Assembly (NCBI RefSeq): GCF_009646095.1
Contig: NZ_CP045725.1
Location: forward strand, 1,302,001-1,366,000
Source: Raineyella fluvialis
GTDB lineage: Bacteria; Actinomycetota; Actinomycetes; Propionibacteriales; Propionibacteriaceae
Direction of reading: 5' to 3'
Length of the DNA: 64,000 nucleotides
Every line of letters starts with the position of its first letter. The first letter of the stretch is position 1. Shown in pieces: positions 41,499 through 50,700 of this stretch. Made by a program: the position numbers and the translations under genes. The notes under the pieces are model-generated. The model had not been told where the DNA came from. It worked only from the letters and a program-made list of their open reading frames with translations, and made no database searches.

Positions 41499-42995
41499 TC
41501 AGTCGTGCCGCTTCAGGTCGGCCACAGCGGGCCCTTCGAGGATCGTTCCGTCCGCGGCGAAGCGCGAGCCGTGCAGGGGACAGTCCCAGGACTTCTCGGC
41601 GTCGTTCCAACCGAGCACGCCGCCCGCATGCGTACAGACCGCCGAGACCCGGCAGGTCACCCCGTCCACCGTCGACACCCCCTCGGGCAAGCCGTGGTGT
41701 CCGCGTCCGACGGCACCCGCGCCCTCGGCCGGCGCGGCGTCGGGGAGGCTGCCCATCTCCGCCTGCATCCAGTCCTTCGTCGCCTCCACGGCCACGCTCG
41801 CATTGGCGCTCACCGCGCTCATCACCGCGGCGGGCCGGGTGACCCGATGCCGGAGGGTGTCCGCCCACGGCATCGAGCCGCCCAGGATCTCCTCGGCGAG
41901 GTGCAGGGCCGCCGCGATCGCATTGGTCATGCCCCACTTGTCATAGCCGGTCGCCACGTAGATGTGGCCGCCGCCGCGCGGCATCAGGCCGACGAAGGGG
42001 ACGCGGTTGACGGAACGGTAGTCCTGCGCCGACCACGCGTGCACGCGCTCGGCGCCGGGGAAGTGCTCCTGGGTCCAGGCCTCGAGGTCCGCCACCGCCC
42101 CCGACGTGTCGGAGGACCGGCCGGTGAGGTGCCCGTTGCCGCCGACCATCAGCAGCTCATCGCCGTCGACGGCCACGGTCCGCAAGGATCGGGTCGGCTG
42201 GTCGGCGGACAGGTACATCCCCTGCGGGATCGACGCCGGCGACCCGGGCACCCGGAAGGTCGTGGCGTACGAACGGTGCGGGATCAGCTTCGCGAAGTAG
42301 GCGCCACGGTCCAGGATCGGGGTTCCTGTCGCCAGCACCACCCGATCCGCCGTCATCCGGCCCGCCGTGGTCGTGATCTGGACCGGAGTCGACGAATCGG
42401 CGGCGGTGACCCGGACGCCCTCCACGACCGCCCCTCCGTGAGCGATCAACTCGGCCTGCAACATGTCGAGCACGCGCAGCGGGTGGAGTTGCACCTGGTC
42501 CGGCAGGGTGAGCGCGCCGAGGACGGGGAACGGTAGGTCGGTCGTGTCCGTCCACTCCGCCGCGAGGCCGGCCGTCCGGCTCGCCTCCTGTTCGGCCCTG
42601 AGCTTGCGGAGTCCGTCCTCCGTCGTGGCGTACGTGACAGCCCGGCGCCGTTCGTACGGCACGCCGCGGTCGTCCATGAGCCGCACCAGGAAGGCCTGCC
42701 CTTCCCGGTTGCCCTCGACGTAGGCCCGTGCCACCTCCGCGGACTGGTGGCTCAGGATCCCGGACAGGGTCAGTCCCTGGAGGAGGGACAGCTTGCCGGT
42801 CGTCCGCCCCGTGGTCACCGCGCCGACCGTGCGCGCCTCCAGCACCACGACCTGGTAGCCGGCCCGGGCGAGCAGGACGGCGGTGGCCAGGCCGGTGAGC
42901 CCGGCGCCCGCGACGACGGTGTCGGCGTGCGACCCGTCCTCGAAGACATCGGTCGAGCGGGACGAGGGATGGGTGGCGAACCAGACCGATTCCAT
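41499..42995 (-). CDS. FAD-dependent oxidoreductase with C-terminal Rieske domain
   Basis: The 498-residue protein joins a DAO-type FAD domain (dinucleotide motif VVAGAGLTGLATAVLLARAG near residue 30, VLATGTPIL in the middle) to a Rieske 2Fe-2S domain. Its ligands are CTHAG and CPLHGS in the last 60 residues. This architecture occurs in many Actinobacteria and Bacilli, with oxidase or dehydrogenase activity on unknown amines. The ATG at 42995 fits the FAD-domain start better than the GTG 13 codons upstream. The FNT channel gene lies just upstream on the same strand. Confidence 0.88.
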   Translation of the reverse strand: MESVWFATHPSSRSTDVFEDGSHADTVVAGAGLTGLATAVLLARAGYQVVVLEARTVGAVTTGRTTGKLSLLQGLTLSGILSHQSAEVARAYVEGNREGQAFLVRLMDDRGVPYERRRAVTYATTEDGLRKLRAEQEASRTAGLAAEWTDTTDLPFPVLGALTLPDQVQLHPLRVLDMLQAELIAHGGAVVEGVRVTAADSSTPVQITTTAGRMTADRVVLATGTPILDRGAYFAKLIPHRSYATTFRVPGSPASIPQGMYLSADQPTRSLRTVAVDGDELLMVGGNGHLTGRSSDTSGAVADLEAWTQEHFPGAERVHAWSAQDYRSVNRVPFVGLMPRGGGHIYVATGYDKWGMTNAIAAALHLAEEILGGSMPWADTLRHRVTRPAAVMSAVSANASVAVEATKDWMQAEMGSLPDAAPAEGAGAVGRGHHGLPEGVSTVDGVTCRVSAVCTHAGGVLGWNDAEKSWDCPLHGSRFAADGTILEGPAVADLKRHD

Positions 42996-43065
42996 GGATC
43001 CATCTTGTCCCGCCGCCTCGTGGATGTGAAGCACATCACACGGTCAACCGCCGCCGGGGGTGGAG

Positions 43066-43920
43066 TCACTCCGTGGGCAGCGACTCTGTCCGCTTCGGGC
43101 GCGGGTTGTTGACGTAGGCGTAGTAGACCCCGATGAGGATGCCGCCGCCGATGAAGTTCCCGATCAGCGCGATCACGACGTTGCCGATCGCCGCGGCGAC
43201 GTCGATGCCCTGACTGAGACCGACGATGAGGAAGAAGACGGTGTTCGCGACCGAGTGCTCCAGCCCGAGGAACGCGAAGACGAACACGGCGGAGACCATC
43301 GTGAGCGTCATCGTGATGGAGTCCTTGACGAAGCCGTTGTAGACCAGCAGCATCGCGACGTTGATGACGAAGTTGCACAGGATCGCGCGGACGAACAGGT
43401 CCCCGATGCCGGCGGCGGTGCTCAGGTAGCCGAGCTTCACCTCGGCGGCGTGGGCCATCTGGGTGGCCACGGCCCCGGAGGCCAGGGTCGAGTACCTCAG
43501 CAGGAGGGCGAGCACCAAGCCTCCCACAGCGTTGCCGAGGAGGCAGAGCCCGAGCAGGTGCAGGGCCCGCCGCGTCGTCGTACGCCGGTGATAGTGCGCG
43601 ATGCTCACCACCATCATGTTGGAGGTGAGGAGTTCGGACTTGGTGAAGAAGATGAAGACGAGCGCCCAGCCGAAGATGAAGGAGCCGAGCAGCTTCCCGA
43701 AGCCGGCCAGGGTGACACCCCCCACCTGCACGGAGGCGAACGTGGCCACGGTCGCGTGGTAGGCGACGTAGAACAGTCCGATGAGGAAGCCGGCCATCGC
43801 CGCCCGCTGCAGGTAGCGCACGGTGATCCGGCTGGACATGTGCCCCTTGGTCTCCGCGGCCTCGAGCGTGTTCTCGATGAACACGCGGCCGGGGTACAGG
43901 CGGTCGGCGGTGATCTCCAC
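43066..43920 (-). CDS. Formate/nitrite transporter (FNT) family channel
   Basis: The 284-residue protein has six helices and the FNT signatures: AAMAGFLIGLFYVAY early, KSELLTSNMM in the first broken helix, and NFIGGGILIGVYYAYVN at the end. FNT pentamers pass formate, nitrite, hydrosulfide or lactate/acetate; the fermentation setting favours formate or lactate. The GTG start at 43920 is set directly against an AT-rich promoter with two direct repeats, so expression is probably regulated, perhaps by oxygen or redox. Confidence 0.9.
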   Translation of the reverse strand: MEITADRLYPGRVFIENTLEAAETKGHMSSRITVRYLQRAAMAGFLIGLFYVAYHATVATFASVQVGGVTLAGFGKLLGSFIFGWALVFIFFTKSELLTSNMMVVSIAHYHRRTTTRRALHLLGLCLLGNAVGGLVLALLLRYSTLASGAVATQMAHAAEVKLGYLSTAAGIGDLFVRAILCNFVINVAMLLVYNGFVKDSITMTLTMVSAVFVFAFLGLEHSVANTVFFLIVGLSQGIDVAAAIGNVVIALIGNFIGGGILIGVYYAYVNNPRPKRTESLPTE

Positions 43921-43928
43921 ACCGTTAG

Positions 43929-43958
43929 TTTGTCAATATAAATATCTATTTGTCAATA
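43929..43958. promoter_or_regulatory. Two direct repeats in an AT-rich promoter upstream of the FNT gene
   Basis: TTTGTCAATA occurs at 43929-43938 and 43949-43958, exactly 20 bp apart, or two helical turns. The flanks also match in part (AAA at +12 of each). The block 43926-43965 is strongly AT-rich in a roughly 70% GC setting. It probably binds a regulator on one face of the helix, controlling the FNT gene and possibly the divergent gene at 44016. The regulator is unknown. Confidence 0.6.
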
Positions 43959-44015
43959 CAAAGTTCGACAGACCTGTTCCGCCCGTCCGGGGCCCGACGA
44001 GGGGAGGATGGGGTC

Positions 44016-44828
44016 ATGACCTATGACGTCGTCCGCCTGACCGTCGACGAGCGCCACACGCAGTTGGTGAAGAAGAGCGTCGGTCCGGTGCTGCTGCAGT
44101 TCCGTGCGTACGCGATGATGCCGCCGGAGGAGCGCCCGGTCGGCCACGACCAGTTCTACATGATGTGGATGGACCTGGACCGGCGCAGTGTTCCGGTGCC
44201 GGCGGTGATCCGGGCCGCCCTGGCGCCGGCGACGGCCCACGCGATGACCGCCCGGGTCTTCGGACACGGCGCCGACCAGGTGCCGGGCCGGCTCGGCTGG
44301 TGGCGGGCGGCCGACCTGATCGGCTCCCAGAAGGCCTTCGAGGCGCGGGTGACCGCCCGGTTGGCCTGGCTGGTCGACGAGGACATGGGCGCCTTCCTCC
44401 GCTGGGACGCCCCCGATCCCGAGGAGTTGGCGCGGCTCGAGCCGGCGGTCGACCCCATCGACGCCGTGGGCCGCTGGGTCTTCGACCGGTTCACGCTGAC
44501 CGATCAGGCGTCCTGGGCACCGACCAGCCGGGACCTGGAGGCCGCGCCGGACCCGTCGATCCGCCGGCGCCTGATCGACCTGCGGACCGACCCCGGTGCG
44601 GCGGAGCCACCCACGCTGCTCGAGGAACTGTCCCGAGCCCGGCACCTGATCGCCGCGGGCCAGCGGGTGGAGGCGGCGTCCCTGCTGTCGGCGCTGATCA
44701 CCGTGCGGCCCTTCGATCCCGAGATCCTCACCGAACTCGCCCATGCGGTCGACGATCCGGAGCATGCGGCGCTGCTGACACGCCGGGCGGCAAGCTATCG
44801 CGCGGTGGGTGACCCCGCCGTATGGTAA
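44016..44828 (+). CDS. Hypothetical protein, helical repeat-like C-terminus
   Basis: This 270-residue soluble protein is not one I recognise. The first half is rich in Trp, Met and Arg (DQFYMMWMDLDRRS, RLGWWRAADL). The last 70 residues look like paired helices of a TPR-type repeat (SRARHLIAAGQRVEAASLLSAL). The ATG at 44016 with GGGAGG upstream is preferred over the earlier in-frame start at 43950, which lies in the AT-rich promoter. It is divergent from the FNT channel, and its stop codon touches the operator of the lactate dehydrogenase gene. Confidence 0.7.
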   Translation: MTYDVVRLTVDERHTQLVKKSVGPVLLQFRAYAMMPPEERPVGHDQFYMMWMDLDRRSVPVPAVIRAALAPATAHAMTARVFGHGADQVPGRLGWWRAADLIGSQKAFEARVTARLAWLVDEDMGAFLRWDAPDPEELARLEPAVDPIDAVGRWVFDRFTLTDQASWAPTSRDLEAAPDPSIRRRLIDLRTDPGAAEPPTLLEELSRARHLIAAGQRVEAASLLSALITVRPFDPEILTELAHAVDDPEHAALLTRRAASYRAVGDPAVW

Positions 44829-44839
44829 TGGTCAGACCA
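44829..44839. promoter_or_regulatory. LldR/FadR-type GntR operator in front of ldh
   Basis: TGGTCAGACCA fits TNGTNNNACNA, the pattern bound by lactate-responsive LldR and close to other FadR-subfamily sites. It lies directly after the preceding stop codon and 17 bp before the ldh start, where bound protein would block transcription. No GntR gene is in the window. Confidence 0.6.
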
Positions 44840-44855
44840 ATGATTGAATAGACTC

Positions 44856-45821
44856 ATGGCTCCCACTGCTGGTAACAGGATTCTGCTCGTCGGCGCTGGC
44901 GACGTCGGCGCAGCGTACGCGTACGCGCTCGTCAACCAGGGCATCACCCACGATCTCGCGATCATCGACCTCAACGAGACCAAGGCACGCGGCGAGGTCG
45001 AGGACCTCAACCACGGCGTCGTCTGGGCACCCTCCCCGACCAACGTCCGCTTCGGCTCGTACGAGGCCGACTCGGCCGGTGCGGCCCTGCTGGTCATCAC
45101 CGCCGGTGCCGCCCAGAAGCCGGGTGAGACCCGCCTCGAGCTGGTCGACAAGAACCTGAAGATCACCGGCGGCATCATCAAGAACTGCATCGACAACGGG
45201 TTCAAGGGCATCATCCTGATGGCCACCAACCCGGTCGACGTCCTCTCGTACGCCGCCTGGAAGACCTCCGGGCTGCCGAGTAACCAGGTGGTCGGCTCCG
45301 GCACCACCCTCGACTCCGCGCGGTTCCGCTACCTGCTGGGCCAGCTCTACGATGTCGCGCCGATGAGCGTGCACGCCACCGTCGTCGGCGAGCACGGGGA
45401 CTCGGAGCTGCCCGCCCTCTCCAGCGCGACCATCGCCGGGGTCCCGATCGCCGACGAGCTCGCTCGCCACCCGGAGCGCCGGCTGGAGATCGAGGAGGCC
45501 TTCTACGTGACGGTCACCTCCGCCCAGCGCATCATCAAGGCCAAGGGGTCGACGTCGTTCGGCATCGGCATGGCCCTGGCCCGGATCAGCCGCGCCATCC
45601 TCGAGGACCAGCACGTCGCGCTGCCGGTGTCGACCCTGCTCAGCGGCGAGTACGGCCAGCAGGACGTCTACATGGGCACCCCCGCCGTGCTCGGCCGGGG
45701 TGGTGTCGAGCGGGTCGTGCAGATCCCGCTGAGCGAGGACGAGCAGAAGCGGTTCTCCGACAGCGGCGCGGCCCTGCACGCCGTCCAGGATCCCTACTTC
45801 CAGAGCTCCGACAACAGCTGA
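44856..45821 (+). CDS. ldh: L-lactate dehydrogenase (NAD-dependent)
   Basis: The 321-residue enzyme reduces pyruvate to L-lactate. The NAD motif LLVGAGDVGAAYA starts near residue 8. DLNETKARGEVEDLNHG includes the adenine-binding Asp, VGSGTTLDSARFRYLL is the LDH substrate-loop region, and the catalytic His180 lies in GEHGDSE. The ATG 44856 lacks a good ribosome site and the mRNA may be leaderless; an in-frame TTG lies four codons upstream. An LldR-type operator precedes it. Its 3' end overlaps the convergent LLM gene by 28 bp. Confidence 0.94.
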   Translation: MAPTAGNRILLVGAGDVGAAYAYALVNQGITHDLAIIDLNETKARGEVEDLNHGVVWAPSPTNVRFGSYEADSAGAALLVITAGAAQKPGETRLELVDKNLKITGGIIKNCIDNGFKGIILMATNPVDVLSYAAWKTSGLPSNQVVGSGTTLDSARFRYLLGQLYDVAPMSVHATVVGEHGDSELPALSSATIAGVPIADELARHPERRLEIEEAFYVTVTSAQRIIKAKGSTSFGIGMALARISRAILEDQHVALPVSTLLSGEYGQQDVYMGTPAVLGRGGVERVVQIPLSEDEQKRFSDSGAALHAVQDPYFQSSDNS

Positions 45822-46780
45822 AGGCTGCGGAGGCGGACCTGCGGGTCGTGGGCGTACGTGACCACGACGAGCTCGTCCGCCTCGGTCGTCGCGACCAGCG
45901 CGTCGAGTTGACGGCGCACCGTCTGCGGGGAGCCGACGGCCCGGCAGGCGAGCATGCCCTGGGCGGCCCGCCAGCCGGCGTCGTGCGGCAGCTCGGCGCG
46001 CGGCGGCTGGAGCGGGCGGCGAGCCCCGGTGGCGTTGCCGACCGACATCTGCACGTGGGTCGAGTACTGGTACTCGGCCTCCTCGTCGGTGTCCGCGACG
46101 AGGACCGACACCCCGACCATGGCGTACGGTGCCTCGAGCCGCGCCGTGGGGGAGTCGGTCGAGAAGGCGTGCCGGTAGACCGACAGCGCCTCGTACAGCT
46201 CGTCGGGGGCGAAGTGCGAGGCGACGGCGAACGGCAGTCCGAGCTGGCCGGCGATCGAGGCGCCGTTGGTGGTCGACCCGAGGACCCAGATCGGCACCTC
46301 GGTCCCGGCCGCCACGACCGAGGAGACCCCGCGCGGTGACTCGCCGGCGCCGAACCACGCCTGCAGCTCGTAGATCTGGTCGGCGAAGGACTGCGCGTCC
46401 GATGCTCCGCGGCGAAGCAGCCGGGCGGTCATCGGGTCCGTGCCCGGCGCCCGGCCGAGCCCCAGGTCGACCCGGTCACCGTGCAATTGCGCCAGCGTGC
46501 CGAACTGCTCGGCGACCGTCAGCGGCGCGTGGTTCGGCAGCATGACGCCACCCGATCCCACCCGCAGTCTGCTCGTCATCGCCAGCGCGTGCTCGATCAG
46601 CAGGGCCGTGGCCGAACTGGCGAAGGTCGGGGAGTTGTGGTGCTCGGCGAACCAGTAGCGGTGATATCCGCTCTCCTCGGCGAGCCGGACCGCGGCGTAC
46701 GTGGCCTCCAACGCCTCCCGGACACCGGTCCCCTCGGAGACGGGGACGAGGTCAAGGATCGAGAGGGGTACGGGCGTCAT
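45794..46780 (-). CDS. LLM-class flavin-dependent oxidoreductase (luciferase-like)
   Basis: The 328-residue TIM-barrel protein belongs to the luciferase-like group: RYWFAEHHNSPTFASSATALL, GSGGVMLPNHAPLTVAEQFGTL and RVDLGLGRAPGTDP are the signature segments of the MsnO8/YhbW subgroup. It should use FMNH2 or F420H2; this subgroup generally uses FMN. The substrate is unknown. Its start overlaps the stop of the upstream 106-residue gene (ATGA). Confidence 0.9.
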   Translation of the reverse strand: MTPVPLSILDLVPVSEGTGVREALEATYAAVRLAEESGYHRYWFAEHHNSPTFASSATALLIEHALAMTSRLRVGSGGVMLPNHAPLTVAEQFGTLAQLHGDRVDLGLGRAPGTDPMTARLLRRGASDAQSFADQIYELQAWFGAGESPRGVSSVVAAGTEVPIWVLGSTTNGASIAGQLGLPFAVASHFAPDELYEALSVYRHAFSTDSPTARLEAPYAMVGVSVLVADTDEEAEYQYSTHVQMSVGNATGARRPLQPPRAELPHDAGWRAAQGMLACRAVGSPQTVRRQLDALVATTEADELVVVTYAHDPQVRLRSLQLLSELWK

Positions 46781-47097
46781 GCCCCGATCGTACGTGCCCG
46801 CGGCCAGCCGCCCCGGAACGCCGAGCGGGGATGGATGGGGTTGGGGCCGAAGGTCCCCAGGGCCGTACGTTTCGCGGCGGCCACCAAGGCCTCGCGATGG
46901 GCCTGGGCCAGTTCCCCGGCCTCGCGCTCGGCCTGGGCCTCGCGGATCGCGACCTCCAACCGGCGTCGGATCGGCTCCGGCATCGGCGGGACGGTCGAGC
47001 GATGCAGCAGTTCATCCATCCGGTCGTCCCACTCCGTGCTAGCCGCGTTGGTGTCCTCGAGCGGGCCGTCGGCCTGCTCCTGCGGGTCGTCACTCAC
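46777..47097 (-). CDS. Small hypothetical protein downstream of sigM
   Basis: The protein is about 106 residues, hydrophilic and helical, with a central charged region (RRRLEVAIREAQAEREAGELAQAHREAL). It has no cysteine and no membrane helix, so it is not a zinc-binding anti-sigma factor of the RsmA type, despite its place after sigM. Two adjacent GTG codons can start it (47100 or 47097); 47097 gives the better spacing from AGGAGG. Its last four bases overlap the LLM gene start. Confidence 0.7.
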   Translation of the reverse strand: MSDDPQEQADGPLEDTNAASTEWDDRMDELLHRSTVPPMPEPIRRRLEVAIREAQAEREAGELAQAHREALVAAAKRTALGTFGPNPIHPRSAFRGGWPRARTIGA

Positions 47098-47187
47098 CAC
47101 GCCTCCTGAGGTCCGAAGACCATGTTGTCCCGTGCGATGTACCCCCGTACGCTCCGCAGCCCGGTGTCTGACTCGTTCTATTCTGAC

Positions 47188-47742
47188 TCATCCCGGGGTC
47201 GCAAGGTCGCGCAACAGGACGGCCAATCGAGCCCTTCCGCGCGAGCACCGCGACTTGATCGTGCCGGGTGCACAGCCGAGCATCGCGGCCGCCTCCTCGA
47301 CACTGAAACCCTCCATGTCGACCAGGATGAGCGCGGCGCGCTGGTCCGGGTTGATCTGCGCCAGCGCTTGGGTGACCGCGTCCGCCAGGATCTCCCCTGC
47401 GGTGTCGTCCGGCGGGTCGGCCGGCATGCGTTCGGGGTCCAGCGGCGCGGTGGGGCGACGCTTGAGGTAACGGATCCGGTCCAGGCAGGCGTTGATCACG
47501 ATCCGATGCAGCCAGGTGGAGACGCGGGCATCACCACGGAAGGTGTGGGCCCGCCGGAAGGCACGCAGGTAGGCGTCCTGGAGGGCGTCGGCCGCATCCT
47601 CGGGATCACCCAGAGTCCGTACGGCCACCGACCACAGTCGGTCCTGGTGACGGCCGATGAGCACCGAGAAGGCCAACGGGTCGCCACTGACATGGGCCGC
47701 CAACAACTCCTCGTCGGTGGCCTCCACCGGCGACCGGCTCAT
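47188..47742 (-). CDS. sigM: ECF RNA polymerase sigma factor (SigM-like)
   Basis: The 184-residue ECF sigma factor has region 2 (FSVLIGRHQDRLWSVAVRTLGDPEDAADALQ with YLRAFRRAHTFRGDARVSTWLHRIVIN) and region 4 (RAALILVDMEGFSVEEAAAMLGCAPGTIKSRCSRGRARL). SigM-type factors respond to envelope or oxidative stress. The ATG at 47742 overlaps the corrected stop codon of murJ as ATGA, as seen for sigM after murJ (mviN) in related genomes, so start and operon are well supported. No classical anti-sigma gene follows. Confidence 0.9.
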   Translation of the reverse strand: MSRSPVEATDEELLAAHVSGDPLAFSVLIGRHQDRLWSVAVRTLGDPEDAADALQDAYLRAFRRAHTFRGDARVSTWLHRIVINACLDRIRYLKRRPTAPLDPERMPADPPDDTAGEILADAVTQALAQINPDQRAALILVDMEGFSVEEAAAMLGCAPGTIKSRCSRGRARLAVLLRDLATPG

Positions 47743-50700
47743 GGTCTCACCTGCACCTCGTAGACCCCCCACGGAACTGGCCGCCCCCGTCCGTGGGGAG
47801 CGACGTCAGGTAGATCATCACATAGCGCGTCGTGACCGGGCTGCTCGTGGTCAGGTCCACGGTGCCGCTCGCGCCACTGGCCGAGGCGACGGCTCGCCAC
47901 GACTTCTCGGTGTCCATCGGCGCCGAGGTGACGGCGGCGTTCTTCGGGACCCGCATCTCCAGGTTCGTCCCGTTGCCGGCGAGCTGGACCTTCGCCGTCC
48001 GTACGTCGCGGGGGCGGCCGAGGTCGAGGACCAGGCCGACGCCGGGCTTCAGCTTGCCGAAGCGGGCGTCCCCGACGTACGACATCGTCTGCCACTGGGT
48101 GTTCGGGTCACCGTCGGCGGCGTACTGCGCGCTTCGGTCGTTCTCCTCGTTGTTGCCGCCGTCGGCCGCCGGGTCGAAGGTCGACACGCCGGTGATCTGC
48201 CACGGGCCCGCGTCTGTGGACCGGGACGGGGTGGGCGAGGTGGACGCGCTGCTCGCGCCGGTACGCGGCTGACCGGATCCGCCGGAGCGGAGGGCGACGC
48301 CGATCAGGCCGACGACGATGGCCAGTGCCACGACGACGAGGAGGGCGACCACCCAGCCGCGCCGCGGGGTCTGGCGGGGGACGACCTTCAGCGGCCGGTG
48401 CGAGGGCTCCGGGGGCACCGCGGCGGTCGTGGGGGCCGGCGGATGGGCCGGGACGGCGGGCTGTTCCCGGGTGGCGTCGAGCGACAGCGTGCCCTGGGAG
48501 CTGCGGACCCGCTGCTCGAGCCGGTAGGAGGCATCCGTGACGCCGAGGACGTTCGACAGGGCGGCCACCACCCCGGCGGCGGTGGCGATGCCCGGCTTGC
48601 CGGCGACGTTCTCCATCATCGGGCTCACCCCGCCGATCACCTGCTGGCAGAGGCGATCCAGAGCCGGCGGGACGTCGGTGCGGACCCGTCGCGGGGACGG
48701 CCACATCCCGCCCCGGGTGGGCGCCGACGGCAGGCCGGGCAGCGTGCCGCCCGGCCACATCCCGGTGAGGCAGGCGTAGAGCAGCCGTCCGAGGGCGAGG
48801 ACGTCGGTGCGTTCGGCGCCGTCGACCCTGGTCTCGCGCTCGTCGCCGGGCAACAGGGCCTCGTCGATCTGGAAGCCGAGGATCTTCACGTTGCCGGTGT
48901 CGGTGACCATCACGGCATCGGGGTCGAGCCGCTGGTGGAAGAGACCCTGGGCGTGCACCGTCGTCATCGCATCGGCGATCTCGCGCACCAGCCAGGCGGA
49001 CTCGGTGCCCGACAGCGGCCCGTGGGCCAGCAGCTTGGTCAGGGTCTGGCCGGGGGCGTACTCCCGGACCACGTACGGCTCGTCCCCGTCGTCGGAGAAG
49101 TCGAGGATCCGGACGAACCGGGCGTCGGTGACCTGGGCGGCCCGACGGGCCGCGGCGAGGAGGAGTGGGCTGCGCGGGTCGTCGGCGGGGAAGAACTGGC
49201 AGACGACCCAGCGCTTCAGGGTGAGGTCGGTGGCCCGCCAGAGGTCCTGGCGGCGGGCGTCGAGGGCGTCCTCGAGGCGGAAGCGTCCACCGAGCAGCCG
49301 GCCGGCGGCGTACGCGGGCGCGCCGAGCGGCCGGGTGTACTCGTCATCGGCACTGAACGTGACCGCCGTCCCGTCCTGCGGATCGTCGTCCCCGGGGATC
49401 TCCGGCACGGCGTCCTCCTCCTGCTGCCCGGGCGGGTTCGTCGGCGGGGTGCCGGATCGGCCGCTCCGGCGAAGGAGCGCGGCCAGCACCTCCTCGACCT
49501 CCTCGATCTGCAGCCTACGTGCCAGGAAGGCGAATGTCCCGAGGGCGACGGCTGCGCCGGCAGCCAGGGAGACCAGCAGCAGCAACTGGCCGTGACCGCC
49601 GGTGTAGTGCACGATCAGCCAGGCCAGCAGCGCCCCCGGGGCGGTGGCCACCGTGAGCCGGACGATGTGACGCGCCACCGCACCGAAGTGGAAGTCCGGC
49701 AACCGGCGCCGCAGCAGGGGGACGGCGATGCCGAGGCCCACCACGTACGCCAGGGCGTACGCTCCGCCCAGCCCGGCCGCCACCCAGCCGGGGGCGTGCC
49801 AGGGGATGACGAGCGCGATGGCCAGCACGATGTTGGTGGCGACGATGGTGCTCTGGACGAGGAAGGGCGTCCGGGTGTCCTCCAGGGAGTAGAACGACCG
49901 GATGACCAGGTAGTGCAGGCTGTACGGCACCAGACCGAGGGCCATCACCATCAGGGTCCGGCCGATGAAGTCGGCGTCCTTCGCGCCGGCGCCGTTGCCG
50001 AAGAGCAGCTGGCTCACCGGGAACCCGAGGGCGAACAGCGCGATTGCGCTCGGCACGATGATCGCCAGTGCCGTCCGCATGGTCCGGGTCGACTCCTCGG
50101 CGACACCGCGCAGGTCACCGTCGGCGGCGAGCCGGGAGCTGCTCGTCATCATCTGGGTGGCCAGCGACAGGGTGATCAGGGAGTGCGGCACGATCCAGAT
50201 CAGCGACGCCGTCTGGTACGCGGTGATGCCGGCACCCTCACCGGTGCCGCCGAGCACGGCCGTCGATCCCAGCCGGTTGACGACGAAGATCGCCAGTTGG
50301 TTGACCAGCACGAAGTAGAGGGTCCACTGCGCCAGCCGGAAGGTGTGGCCGAGCCCGGCGCCGCGTAGGTCCCAGCGGGGCCGGTAGCGCAGCCCGGCAC
50401 GGCGCAGGAACGGCACCAGGATGAAGAACTGGGCGGCGATCCCCAGGGTCGAGCCGAGGCCGAGCAGCAGCACCTCGGACAGGGTGAACGGCGACCCGTG
50501 CGAGCTGCCCCACAGGCCCAGGTAGAGCCCGAAGACGCCGATGGAGATGACGTTGTTGGCGATCGGTGCCCACATGTAGGGGATGTAGATCTGGCGGGCG
50601 TTGAGCACCTGGCCGACGAGCACCGTGGCGCCGTAGAAGAAGATCTCCGGCAGGCAGAGGTAGGCGAGGGTGACCATGTTGCCCCAGTAGGGCGCCATCG

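Noticed and set aside
47657-50368. 903-residue open frame antisense to murJ
   Set aside because: Shadow of the murJ coding sequence, with no recognisable domain.
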